From Stenotrophomonas sp. BIO128-Bstrain (lineage in GTDB: Bacteria; Pseudomonadota; Gammaproteobacteria; Xanthomonadales; Xanthomonadaceae): a stretch of 64,000 bases of DNA. Positions 51,384 to 58,937 of the stretch are shown one piece after another (position 1 is the first letter of the stretch; each line of letters opens with the position of its first letter). The position numbers were made by a program, and so were the translations under genes. A model generated the notes under the pieces. The model did no database searches and was not told where the DNA came from. It saw only the letters and a program-made list of their open reading frames with translations. The DNA is taken from assembly GCF_030128875.1 (NCBI RefSeq), contig NZ_CP124620.1:4076501-4140500 (forward strand), written 5' to 3'.

Positions 51384-53185
51384 CGGAAATTCGCCTCGAT
51401 CTGCTCCAGCGATTTGCCCTTGGTCTCCGGCAGCCAGAATGCAGCGATGAGGAAGTACAGCAGCGTACAACCGGCCCAGAAGAAGAACATGCTGGCGTAG
51501 CCGTGGTGGCCGACCGTGGGCAGGAAGATCGCGGCGATCACGGTGGAAACGAACTGGTTGATCAACAGCGCGATGCTCATGCCGTTGGAGCGGATGCGGG
51601 TGGGCATCAGCTCGGACAGCGCGAGCCACACGCACACGCCCGGGCCCACCGCGAAGAACGCCACGAACAGCAGGATGCAGCCGGCGACCAGCCAGCCGTG
51701 GGTGGGCGAGGGCACCGGGCCGATCACCGCACGTTCGATCACCAGCGGCGCGTTCGCGGCCTGCGCCGGGTCCGGGAACGGGTTGAGATGCAGCGTGCGG
51801 AAGAAGCGGCCGATCACGCTGTCGGCGGAGACCGCATCTTCGCGGCGGATCTGCAGCGTGGCGTCGATCGGGTTGTCGCTGCGCAGTGAGCGCACGTTGC
51901 TGAAGCCGCCGTAGGCGTAGGACACGGTCAGCTGCTGGGGCGCGGTGCCGGCGTTGCCGTCCAGGCGCTGCCATTGCGCGGCATCCAGTGGCAGCGACAA
52001 GGTGGTGCCGCTCACCTGCTGCTGCAGCGCGGCCTGCACATCCAGCCGCCCGCGTTCGCTCTGCACGAACAGCAGCGCCGCAGCCAGCAGCGACAGCGTG
52101 ATGCCGCCACTGCCCAGCATCAGCAGGAACTTGCGGCCTTTGCGGTCCACCAGCAGCAGCGCGACCACCGTCATCACGGCATTGAGCAGCTTGATCGCCA
52201 CATCGGCGCCATTGGCCACCGAGCCAGGCAGGCCGGCCTGGTTGAGGATGTTGACCGCGTAGGCCAGCACCGAATTGATGCCGGTGGCCTGGGTGAAGGC
52301 CAGCACCAGGCAGGCCAGCACGAACGGCCACACGTAGCGGCGGCTGAGCAGCGGGTCGCGCTTGCCGTTGCGGCCGGTCTGCATCTCTTCCGGGGCCTGC
52401 ATGCGCTGCAGGGTCGGCTCCACCTCGTCCGCGGCGACGGTACGCTGCAGGGCACGGCGCGCCTTGTCGATGCGGCCACGGCGCACGAGCCAGCGGGGGG
52501 ATTCACTGATCAGCAGCACGCCCCCGGTGAACACCAGCCCAGGCAGCAGGCAGCTCCAGAAAATGGTGCGCCAGGCGTGATCCTTGACGTCGAACAGCAG
52601 GCGCTGCTGCTCGGCGCCGGGCAGATGGCGCACCGCGGCGGTGGCCGCATCCACTGCATGCGCGTGGTACAGCCCGATCACGGCCGCCAGCACCAGGCCG
52701 ATGGTCAGCAGCAACTGGAACATTGCCGCGCCACGCCCACGTCGTTCCGGGCTGAGCACTTCGGCCAGGTAGAGCGGCACGACGACACCGATCAGGCCGC
52801 CACTGATGCCCTGCAGCAGGCGCCCCATCAACAGCGCGCCATAGCCATCGGACAATGCCATCACCGGAATGCTCGCGGTGAACAGCACGCCGGCCAGCAG
52901 CATCGCGCCACGGCGGCCGATCAGGTCGGCGACCATCCCGGCGAACAGCGAGGACAGCACACTGCCCAGCAGCACCGCGGCGACCACGAAACCCAGCTGC
53001 TGGCTGGTCAGGTGCCAGCTCGCGGTGGCGGTGGCCTCCAGATAGGGCAGGGCGCCGGCGATGATGCCGATGTCGATGCCGTAGAGCAGCCCGCCCATGC
53101 CACCGATGAACAACAGATAGCGTACCGGCCAGCGTGGCGCGGAAGCGCCGGCGTGCACGGGCATGGCTGCGGAAACGTCGTTCAT
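51380..53185 (-). CDS. MFS sugar permease with large periplasmic insertion, probable GalNAc transporter
   Basis: A 601-residue sugar-porter family protein. It has YGIDIGIIAGALPYL in helix 1, DLIGRRG in loop 2-3, ESPRWLVRRGR after helix 6 and PETKGKSLEQIE at the C-terminus. About 120 extra residues (near 395-515) are inserted between helices 9 and 10, on the periplasmic side. Usual porters have about 460-500 residues. It is the last gene of the aga-like operon, 53 bases after the deacetylase gene, so import of GalNAc or a related amino sugar is inferred from context. Confidence 0.85.
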   Translation of the reverse strand: MNDVSAAMPVHAGASAPRWPVRYLLFIGGMGGLLYGIDIGIIAGALPYLEATATASWHLTSQQLGFVVAAVLLGSVLSSLFAGMVADLIGRRGAMLLAGVLFTASIPVMALSDGYGALLMGRLLQGISGGLIGVVVPLYLAEVLSPERRGRGAAMFQLLLTIGLVLAAVIGLYHAHAVDAATAAVRHLPGAEQQRLLFDVKDHAWRTIFWSCLLPGLVFTGGVLLISESPRWLVRRGRIDKARRALQRTVAADEVEPTLQRMQAPEEMQTGRNGKRDPLLSRRYVWPFVLACLVLAFTQATGINSVLAYAVNILNQAGLPGSVANGADVAIKLLNAVMTVVALLLVDRKGRKFLLMLGSGGITLSLLAAALLFVQSERGRLDVQAALQQQVSGTTLSLPLDAAQWQRLDGNAGTAPQQLTVSYAYGGFSNVRSLRSDNPIDATLQIRREDAVSADSVIGRFFRTLHLNPFPDPAQAANAPLVIERAVIGPVPSPTHGWLVAGCILLFVAFFAVGPGVCVWLALSELMPTRIRSNGMSIALLINQFVSTVIAAIFLPTVGHHGYASMFFFWAGCTLLYFLIAAFWLPETKGKSLEQIEANFR

Positions 53186-53238
53186 CGTGCCGGTCCTGTC
53201 TGCTGCTGCGTGCGCCATGGCGGCGCGGGAGTCCACGC

Positions 53239-54354
53239 TCAGTCGAGCGCGATGTCGTCGCCTTCCACCACCACGCCGCGCACGCGCAGGTCGTGGTCGA
53301 GCACCACCAGGTCCGCCCAGGCACCGGTCGCGATACGGCCGCGGTCGTCGATGCCGAGGTAGTCGGCCGGGTAGCGCGACAGCCGGTTGGAGGCATCGGC
53401 GATGTCCAGGCCGAGCGAGACGAGATTGCGCAGCGCCTGGTCCATGGTCAGCGCGCTGCCGGCCAGCGAGCCGCTCGACAGCCGCACGCAGCCCAGGCAC
53501 TTGTGCACGCGCTGCACGCCGAGCGCGTACTCGCCATCGGGCATGCCGGTAGCGGCGGTCGCATCAGTGACGCAGTACAGGCGCGGGATCGCGCGCAGCG
53601 CGGTGCGGATCGCGCCGGGATGCACGTGCTGCAGATCGGGAATGAGTTCGGCGTACTGCGCATGCGCGAGTGCGGCGGTGGCGATGCCCGGGTGGTAGTG
53701 GTCCACGCCGGTCATGCCGTTGAAGAGATGGGTGAAGCCGGCCGCACCGGCGTTCAATGCGGCCACGCCGTCTTCATAGCTGCCGGCGCTGTGACCGAGC
53801 TGCACGCGGATGCCGAGCGTGCTCAGGGCAGGAATCAGCGCGAGGTGCTGGCCGATTTCCGGGGCGAGGGTCAGCACCTTGATCGGGGCGATCGCGTGCA
53901 GGCGCTTAACGTCGGCCAGGGTGGCCTCGACCACCAATGGTGGCTGCGCGCCCAGGCGCTGCGCGCTGATGAAGGGGCCTTCCAGGTGGACGCCGAGCAC
54001 GCGCGCCATGCCGGGTTCGCGCGTGGCGATCGCAGCGGACAGGCCTTCAAGCGCGCGCGTGATGTCGTCTTCCTGCGCGGTCATGGTGGTGCCCAGCAGC
54101 GCGGTGGTGCCATGCCGGGCGTGCGCGCGGGCCACCGTCTGCGCGGTCGTGCCGCCCTGCATGATGTCCACCCCGGCCCCGCCATGCACATGCAGGTCGA
54201 TGAAGCCGGGCAGGATCAGCGGCACCTCCGCATCGTCGCGCGGGTCGGCGTGCGCGGCATCGATGGCAGTGATGCGCTGGTCGAAATGGAGATCGCCGCG
54301 GACCCAACCGGTGTCGGTGAGCAGGCGGCCGTGCAGGGAGCGGGACTCGGTCAA
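53239..54354 (-). CDS. nagA: N-acetylhexosamine-6-phosphate deacetylase (NagA/AgaA type)
   Basis: A 371-residue amidohydrolase. The metal-binding pattern includes HVH (55-57), Glu125 (HLEGPF), His188 (GHSAGS), His209 (FTHLFNGM) and catalytic Asp264 (CVTDA). It removes acetate from N-acetylglucosamine-6-P or N-acetylgalactosamine-6-P. The gene starts with TTG at 54354 overlapping the stop of the agaR gene, so it is translationally coupled. The neighbours (AgaS, AgaZ) point to the GalNAc-6-P version. Sequence alone does not separate the two. Confidence 0.9.
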   Translation of the reverse strand: MTESRSLHGRLLTDTGWVRGDLHFDQRITAIDAAHADPRDDAEVPLILPGFIDLHVHGGAGVDIMQGGTTAQTVARAHARHGTTALLGTTMTAQEDDITRALEGLSAAIATREPGMARVLGVHLEGPFISAQRLGAQPPLVVEATLADVKRLHAIAPIKVLTLAPEIGQHLALIPALSTLGIRVQLGHSAGSYEDGVAALNAGAAGFTHLFNGMTGVDHYHPGIATAALAHAQYAELIPDLQHVHPGAIRTALRAIPRLYCVTDATAATGMPDGEYALGVQRVHKCLGCVRLSSGSLAGSALTMDQALRNLVSLGLDIADASNRLSRYPADYLGIDDRGRIATGAWADLVVLDHDLRVRGVVVEGDDIALD

Positions 54355-55127
54355 GGCGGGGACTCGGCGATGATCACTTCGACGCCCAGCCGCTGCAGCC
54401 CTTCCAGGTACTCGGGCTCGATGCTGGCGTCGGTGATGATGGTATGGACCTGGTCCAGCCGCGCGATGCGGTGCAGGCTGACCCGGCCGAACTTGGAGGC
54501 ATCGGTCAGCACCACGATGCGGCGCGCGCGCTCGACCATGCGGTGGTTGAGGCTGGCTTCGGCCTCGTGGTGGGTGGTCAGGCCGAACTGCAGGTCCAGG
54601 CCGTCCACGCCGAGGAACAACGTGTCGAAGCTGTAGGTGTTGAGGCTGGCCTCGGCCTGGCTGCCATGCAGCGACAGCGACTGCTTGCGCAGCAGCCCGC
54701 CGGTGAGCAGCAGCTCCACGCCGGGCGCATTGGCCAGCTCCCAGGCGATGTTGAGCCCGTTGGTCATCACCGTGACATCGCGATGCCCGCGCAGGTGCCG
54801 CGCCAGGGTCATCGTGGTCGAGCCGGAATCGATGATGATGTTGTCGCCGGCCTTGACCAGCTTGGCCGCCTCGATACCGATGCGGTCCTTCATCGGCAGG
54901 TTCAGCGCATCCTTCTCGTGGATGTCCTGTTCCTGCGGCGGCGTGCGCACCAGCGTGGCGCCCCCGTGGGTGCGCGTGGCCAGCCCCTGCGACTCGATGT
55001 GGGTCAGGTCGGCGCGGATCGTCACTGCCGACACCGCAAAGCGCTCCACCAGCTCGCTGACCTGCACGTTGCCGTGCTCGACCAGGGTCTGGAGGATCTG
55101 CTGGCGGCGCTGCCGGGTGTTTCGCAT
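54351..55127 (-). CDS. agaR: DeoR-family transcriptional regulator, AgaR-like
   Basis: A 258-residue regulator with an N-terminal winged helix (RRQQILQTLVEHGNVQVSELVERFAVSAVTIRADL, residues about 6-40, then THGGA) and a C-terminal sugar-phosphate sensing domain with DSGSTT, TNGLN and LFLGVDGLD. DeoR regulators of this type respond to phosphorylated sugars. It is encoded between agaZ and the deacetylase gene, as an aga repressor would be. CGAAAG/CTTTCG boxes 15-20 bases upstream of its start and in the agaS-GH31 spacer are candidate binding sites. Confidence 0.87.
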   Translation of the reverse strand: MRNTRQRRQQILQTLVEHGNVQVSELVERFAVSAVTIRADLTHIESQGLATRTHGGATLVRTPPQEQDIHEKDALNLPMKDRIGIEAAKLVKAGDNIIIDSGSTTMTLARHLRGHRDVTVMTNGLNIAWELANAPGVELLLTGGLLRKQSLSLHGSQAEASLNTYSFDTLFLGVDGLDLQFGLTTHHEAEASLNHRMVERARRIVVLTDASKFGRVSLHRIARLDQVHTIITDASIEPEYLEGLQRLGVEVIIAESPP

Positions 55128-55142
55128 GGGGGCGATTCCGTT

Positions 55143-55148
55143 CGAAAG
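55143..55148. promoter_or_regulatory. CGAAAG box upstream of agaR
   Basis: GTTCGAAAGGG lies 16-21 bases before the agaR start, in the 34-base spacer after agaZ. Another CGAAAG at 55171-55176 is inside the agaZ 3' end and may be coincidental. Confidence 0.35.
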
Positions 55149-55161
55149 GGAAAGCCGAAGC

Positions 55162-56490
55162 TTACCGTTCCGAAAGCTCCTTGGCCTGCCGGGTTTCGTT
55201 ATTCGGGCTTGAGAGGTTGCGATTGCAGGCCCGGGCATACTCGGCCAAGCGCAGCGCGACCTTGTGCTGGATCAGCGCCAGCGGCTCGGGCTGCAGCTCG
55301 CCGGCTTCGATCGCCTTGAGCTGTTCGGGCATGAACTGGCTGAGCAGCATCTGCGGCGGCGCGTGCGCGGTGAGATTGGCGATGAGCGTATCCAGCGCGG
55401 CCTGCACCGCCGGCTCGCCCCAGTAATAGCGGCTGCGGTCGCTGAGCGAGTACGCGCGCAGCAGGCGCAGTTCGTGTTCGTCGCCCTGGTAGTAGCTGCG
55501 CCAGCTGCCGGGTTTGTCGACCATGCAGCGGTCCAGCACCTCGATCAGCTGCGAGTGCTGCGTGGCCGGCAGCAGCTCGCGCTCGATCATCGCCAGGGCG
55601 AACACCGCTTCGCGGAAGGCATAGGTTGCCGCCGGGCCGACTTTCAGGATCGCGAAGTGATCGCGGACCAACGCGTGCAGGCCAGCTTCGGTCTGGTAAT
55701 CGGTGGAGTGTGCTTCGAACACGATGCGCGGCTGCTGTTCGACGAAGGCCGACAGGTCCGCGGCGGCGGCAGGGTCGTAGTAGTGCACGCTGCTGTGGTC
55801 GAAATCCACGCCGGGCTGCACCACCATCGCGATCACGCGCTCCCAGGCGGGCAGCAGGTCCGGGGCGGAAAATGCTTCGCGGTGGATGGCCAGGGTGGTG
55901 GCCGCGGCCGCCGGCGTCGTCACCTGCAGGCCACCGGCCAGCGAGGCCTCACCGCCGGGAATCGGCACTTCGGTGCCGATCACGTAGACCGGCGGCGGCA
56001 GCCCGTGCTCGGCAGCGGTGCGCTCGGCAATCCGCGCCAGTTCGGCCGAGCGCGCCGCGACGATGGCGTCCGGCAACGGCGTGGGGTCATCGGCGCAGGA
56101 CATGCTGCAGTCCAGGTGGATCTTGTGGAAACCGGCGGCCACATAGGCGGCGATCAGCTCGCGGGCGTTGGCCATTGCGGCCGCTGCGGGGCCTTTCTGC
56201 CAGGCATTCGGACCGAGGTGGTCGCCGCCGAGCACCAGCCGCTCGGCCGGGAAGCCCGCATCGCGCGCCAGCCGCAGCACGTAGTCGCGGTACTGCGGTG
56301 GGGTCATACCGGTATAGCCGCCGAACTGATCGACCTGGTTGGAGGTCGCCTCGATCAGCAGCAGGGTGTCGTAACGCTGCGCCACCTGCATCGCCGCCAG
56401 CAACACCTGCGCGTTGCTGCAGCAGACGCTGTACAGCCCGACGGGGGCGCCCTGGCGATGGGCGGCGATCAACGATTGGACGGCGGACAT
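55162..56490 (-). CDS. agaZ: Tagatose-1,6-bisphosphate aldolase non-catalytic subunit (AgaZ/GatZ/KbaZ family)
   Basis: A 442-residue GatZ/KbaZ family protein with GLYSVCCSNAQVLLAAM near the N-terminus, LIEATSNQVDQFGGYTGM near 45, GGDHLGPNAWQ near 88 and HLDCSMSCADDPTPLPD near 123. These proteins are required for or stabilise class II tagatose-bisphosphate aldolases, which split tagatose-1,6-bisphosphate into DHAP and glyceraldehyde-3-P in the last step of GalNAc breakdown. The catalytic partner AgaY/KbaY is not in the window. It lies 23 bases after the ROK gene and 34 before agaR. Confidence 0.9.
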   Translation of the reverse strand: MSAVQSLIAAHRQGAPVGLYSVCCSNAQVLLAAMQVAQRYDTLLLIEATSNQVDQFGGYTGMTPPQYRDYVLRLARDAGFPAERLVLGGDHLGPNAWQKGPAAAAMANARELIAAYVAAGFHKIHLDCSMSCADDPTPLPDAIVAARSAELARIAERTAAEHGLPPPVYVIGTEVPIPGGEASLAGGLQVTTPAAAATTLAIHREAFSAPDLLPAWERVIAMVVQPGVDFDHSSVHYYDPAAAADLSAFVEQQPRIVFEAHSTDYQTEAGLHALVRDHFAILKVGPAATYAFREAVFALAMIERELLPATQHSQLIEVLDRCMVDKPGSWRSYYQGDEHELRLLRAYSLSDRSRYYWGEPAVQAALDTLIANLTAHAPPQMLLSQFMPEQLKAIEAGELQPEPLALIQHKVALRLAEYARACNRNLSSPNNETRQAKELSER

Positions 56491-56513
56491 GGCAACTCCA
56501 GTAACAGCGGTGT

Positions 56514-57440
56514 TCAGGGGGAGGGATGGTGCTGACGCGCGAGCAGGGCGGCGCCCCGCGCACCGCCGGCATCGCCGAAGGTGGGCGGCAGGATCGGCGG
56601 CACGCGCACGCCGGTGAACAGGTACGGCGCGATCGCGGCCGGCAGATCGCGATACAGCTGCTCCAGCTTGGACAGCCCACCGCCGAGCACGATCACGTGC
56701 GGATCGAGTGCGAGAATCAGGCTGGCGAAGCTGTAGCCGAGCAGGTCGCGGTGGATGTCCAGCGCCTGCTGCGCGATCGCATCGCCGGCCTGCGCGCGTG
56801 CGACCACCTCGGCAGCATCCAGCGCTGTACCACCGCGCCGCGCATGGATCATCGCCAGGCCGCTGCCGGACACGTACCGCTCCAGGCAGCCGCGCAGGCC
56901 GCAGCCGCAGTCCAGCAGCGGCAGATCGTGGCGCTGCTGCAGTGTGGCGGGCAGGCTCCAGTGGCCCCACTCGCCGGCGATGCCGTTGTGCCCGGCGATC
57001 AGCCGGCCACCGACGCAGAAGCCACCGCCCGCACCGGTGCCGAGGATCGCCCCGAACATGCTGGGATACCCGGCGGCGGTGCCGTCATGCGCTTCGGACA
57101 AGGCAAAGCACTGCAGATCGTTGCCCAGTTCCAGCGGGCGCTGCAGGCGAGCCTGCAGGTCCGCCCCGACTGTGTGACCGGTCAGGCTGGGCACATTGGC
57201 ACTGAGCTGGCGGCCGCTGGCGCGATCACGCACGCCGGGCAGGCCAAGGCCGACGGCGACCCCGCGCTGGCCGAGGGCGGCATCCGCCGCATCGACCAGA
57301 TCGACGATCGCCTGCAGGAACGCAGCGTAGTCCCGGGTCGGCGTCGGTACGCGCTGGCGATGATGCACCGCCAGCGCGGCGTCGCACGCGACCAGTTCGA
57401 TCTTGGTGCCGCCGATGTCGATGCCGTACCAGGTCTGCAT
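56514..57440 (-). CDS. ROK family sugar kinase, probable N-acetylgalactosamine kinase (AgaK)
   Basis: A 308-residue ROK kinase with ATP motif DIGGTK (8-13), catalytic Asp108 (GNDLQ), the substrate motif EWGH (157-160) and the zinc cluster CGCGLRGC (178-185). It phosphorylates a hexosamine at O6. Related enzymes act on glucose, GlcNAc or GalNAc. In a cluster with AgaS and AgaZ and an MFS rather than PTS transporter, a GalNAc kinase is the expected entry step. It lies six bases after agaS. Confidence 0.87.
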   Translation of the reverse strand: MQTWYGIDIGGTKIELVACDAALAVHHRQRVPTPTRDYAAFLQAIVDLVDAADAALGQRGVAVGLGLPGVRDRASGRQLSANVPSLTGHTVGADLQARLQRPLELGNDLQCFALSEAHDGTAAGYPSMFGAILGTGAGGGFCVGGRLIAGHNGIAGEWGHWSLPATLQQRHDLPLLDCGCGLRGCLERYVSGSGLAMIHARRGGTALDAAEVVARAQAGDAIAQQALDIHRDLLGYSFASLILALDPHVIVLGGGLSKLEQLYRDLPAAIAPYLFTGVRVPPILPPTFGDAGGARGAALLARQHHPSP

Positions 57441-57446
57441 GCGCGC

Positions 57447-58604
57447 TCAGCCGTGGGGGTGGATGGTCACGCCCTGCACCACACGGTTGACCGTGCCGTC
57501 GGGGAAGGGATTGTCAGGCGTCATGCCGAGCGCGGCCGAACGTTGCAGCGCATAGCACTGCGGCGCCAGCAACCACAGCGGGGCCAGCCACGGATCGGGC
57601 AGTGCAGGTGCGGCGAGGACGAAGTCGCCATCGGCGCGGTCCGCATCGTCCGGCCCGATCGACAACACACGCCCGGCGATGCCGTCGCGGCGCAGTTCGT
57701 TCAACAGGTCCTGCTCGTAGCGGCGGGCGAGCGGTTGCGCGCTGCGCAGCATCACCACCAGGGTTTCCCCGTTGAGGGTGGACTTGGGCCCATGGCGGAA
57801 CCCCAGCGGGGTATTGGCCAGCGCCAGCACCTGGCCGGCGGTGAGTTCGAGCACCTTCAGCGCGGCCTCGCGGGCGACCGCTTCCAGTGGCCCACTGCCG
57901 AGATAGATGACGCGCGCGTATGGCGCCTGGGCCAGCGTGGCCACCGCCGCATCCCAGGCATCCAGTGCGCGTTCGCCGTGGCTGGCCAGGCTGTGCAGAC
58001 GTTCCATGCGCTGCGCCCACGGGGCGCTGTCGAACGCACTCAGCGCGGCCAGCAGCATGCAGCTCAGGCTGCTGGTCATCGCGAAGGCGCGGTCGCAGCT
58101 GGCCGCCGGCATCAGCAGCGACAGCGTATCGCTGCGGCCGTGACCACGCTTGGCGAGTTCGCCTTCGGCATTGCAGGTGATATCCACGAAGCGTGCGCGG
58201 TCGACCTGGTCGCGGACCAGATCCACCGCCGCCACGCTTTCCGGGCTGGAGCCGCTGCGCCCGAACGAGACCAGCAGGGTCGGGCGGTCGCGGCGCAGGT
58301 ACAGCGCCGGATGGGTCAGCAGGCTGGTGGTATGCACGGCGCGGACCTCGGCAGGCCACTGCGCATTGATCTGGTCGGCCACCATCTCGGCAATGAACCC
58401 CGAGCTGCCGGCGCCGGTGAAGATCACCAACTGTCCGGGATCGCGCAGGGCTTCCCCGAGGAAGCCATCGATGCGCGCCTGCGCTGCGTCCAGAAGGCCG
58501 GCCAGCGCGGCCCACAGCCGGGGCTGCTGAGCGATTTCTTCGGCGGTATAGGCGCCACCGAGGCGCTGCCACGTGGGCAAATCAGGGAGCAGAGAAGCGT
58601 CCAT
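57447..58604 (-). CDS. agaS: AgaS-type SIS-domain amino sugar-6-phosphate deaminase/isomerase
   Basis: A 385-residue protein with two SIS domains: the first with FTGAGSSGFIAEM near 62 and LVSFGRSGSSPE near 115, the second with IYLGSGPLEAVAREAALKVLELTAG near 210 and FRHGPKS near 255. AgaS converts galactosamine-6-P to tagatose-6-P and ammonia. ATG 58604 has AGGAA upstream. It is the first gene of the operon. The AgaR-type box lies 39-63 bases upstream of the start. Confidence 0.9.
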   Translation of the reverse strand: MDASLLPDLPTWQRLGGAYTAEEIAQQPRLWAALAGLLDAAQARIDGFLGEALRDPGQLVIFTGAGSSGFIAEMVADQINAQWPAEVRAVHTTSLLTHPALYLRRDRPTLLVSFGRSGSSPESVAAVDLVRDQVDRARFVDITCNAEGELAKRGHGRSDTLSLLMPAASCDRAFAMTSSLSCMLLAALSAFDSAPWAQRMERLHSLASHGERALDAWDAAVATLAQAPYARVIYLGSGPLEAVAREAALKVLELTAGQVLALANTPLGFRHGPKSTLNGETLVVMLRSAQPLARRYEQDLLNELRRDGIAGRVLSIGPDDADRADGDFVLAAPALPDPWLAPLWLLAPQCYALQRSAALGMTPDNPFPDGTVNRVVQGVTIHPHG

Positions 58605-58642
58605 TCGCAATTCCTGTTGGGCGACCGCACCTTCTGCGTTTT

Positions 58643-58667
58643 CTTTCGAAATGTCAAATATCGAAAG
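58643..58667. promoter_or_regulatory. Candidate AgaR operator upstream of agaS
   Basis: CTTTCGAAAT (58643-58652) and ATATCGAAAG (58658-58667) form a nearly perfect inverted repeat with a 5-base centre. On the minus strand the centre contains TTGACA, a possible -35 of agaS, so binding would block the promoter. Confidence 0.6.
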
Positions 58668-58815
58668 ATAAAGAAAAGGTGGATCGGTCACAGTTTTCGT
58701 CGTCTTCTTGACGGGCTCCCGTCAGGACTTCACCGGAATGCCGCGCCGCAGCAAGGTTTCGAGCGGTCCAAAACGCGTATTCAGGCGCCGTTTGGAAAGC
58801 AGGGCGGCACAGTAT

Positions 58816-58834
58816 CTTTCGTTTTATATAAATA
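58816..58834. promoter_or_regulatory. Candidate AgaR half-site region
   Basis: CTTTCGTTTTATATAAATA shares the TTTCGTTT core remembered for enterobacterial AgaR sites and repeats the CTTTCG of the other two boxes. It is about 120 bases before the GH31 start. Confidence 0.4.
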
Positions 58835-58859
58835 ATCCTTCCTTTTTCTTTGCAATTTG

Positions 58860-58889
58860 TTGACATCTTTCGAGACCCTGCCCTAGAGT
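58860..58889 (+). promoter_or_regulatory. Candidate GH31 promoter with embedded CTTTCG box
   Basis: TTGACA (58860-58865) and TAGAGT (58884-58889) are 18 bases apart, with CTTTCG (58867-58872) directly after the -35. The same TTGACA-plus-CTTTCG arrangement occurs in the agaS promoter, which supports joint control. Confidence 0.55.
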
Positions 58890-58937
58890 CGGCCGCACTG
58901 GTTTCAGTTTCCCGCTGACCGCGGGCTTGGGGGCAAG

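Larger units (their letters stand above)
58605..58937. promoter_or_regulatory. Divergent regulatory region of the amino-sugar locus
   Basis: A 333-base AT-rich spacer between agaS and the GH31 gene. It holds repeated CTTTCG/CGAAAG boxes next to two TTGACA hexamers and nothing that looks coding. Base composition is much lower in G+C than the genes on both sides, as expected for a promoter region. Confidence 0.75.

Noticed and set aside
55171..55176. CGAAAG inside the agaZ 3' end as an AgaR operator
   Set aside because: It is in coding sequence and lacks an inverted partner, so chance is the simpler explanation.
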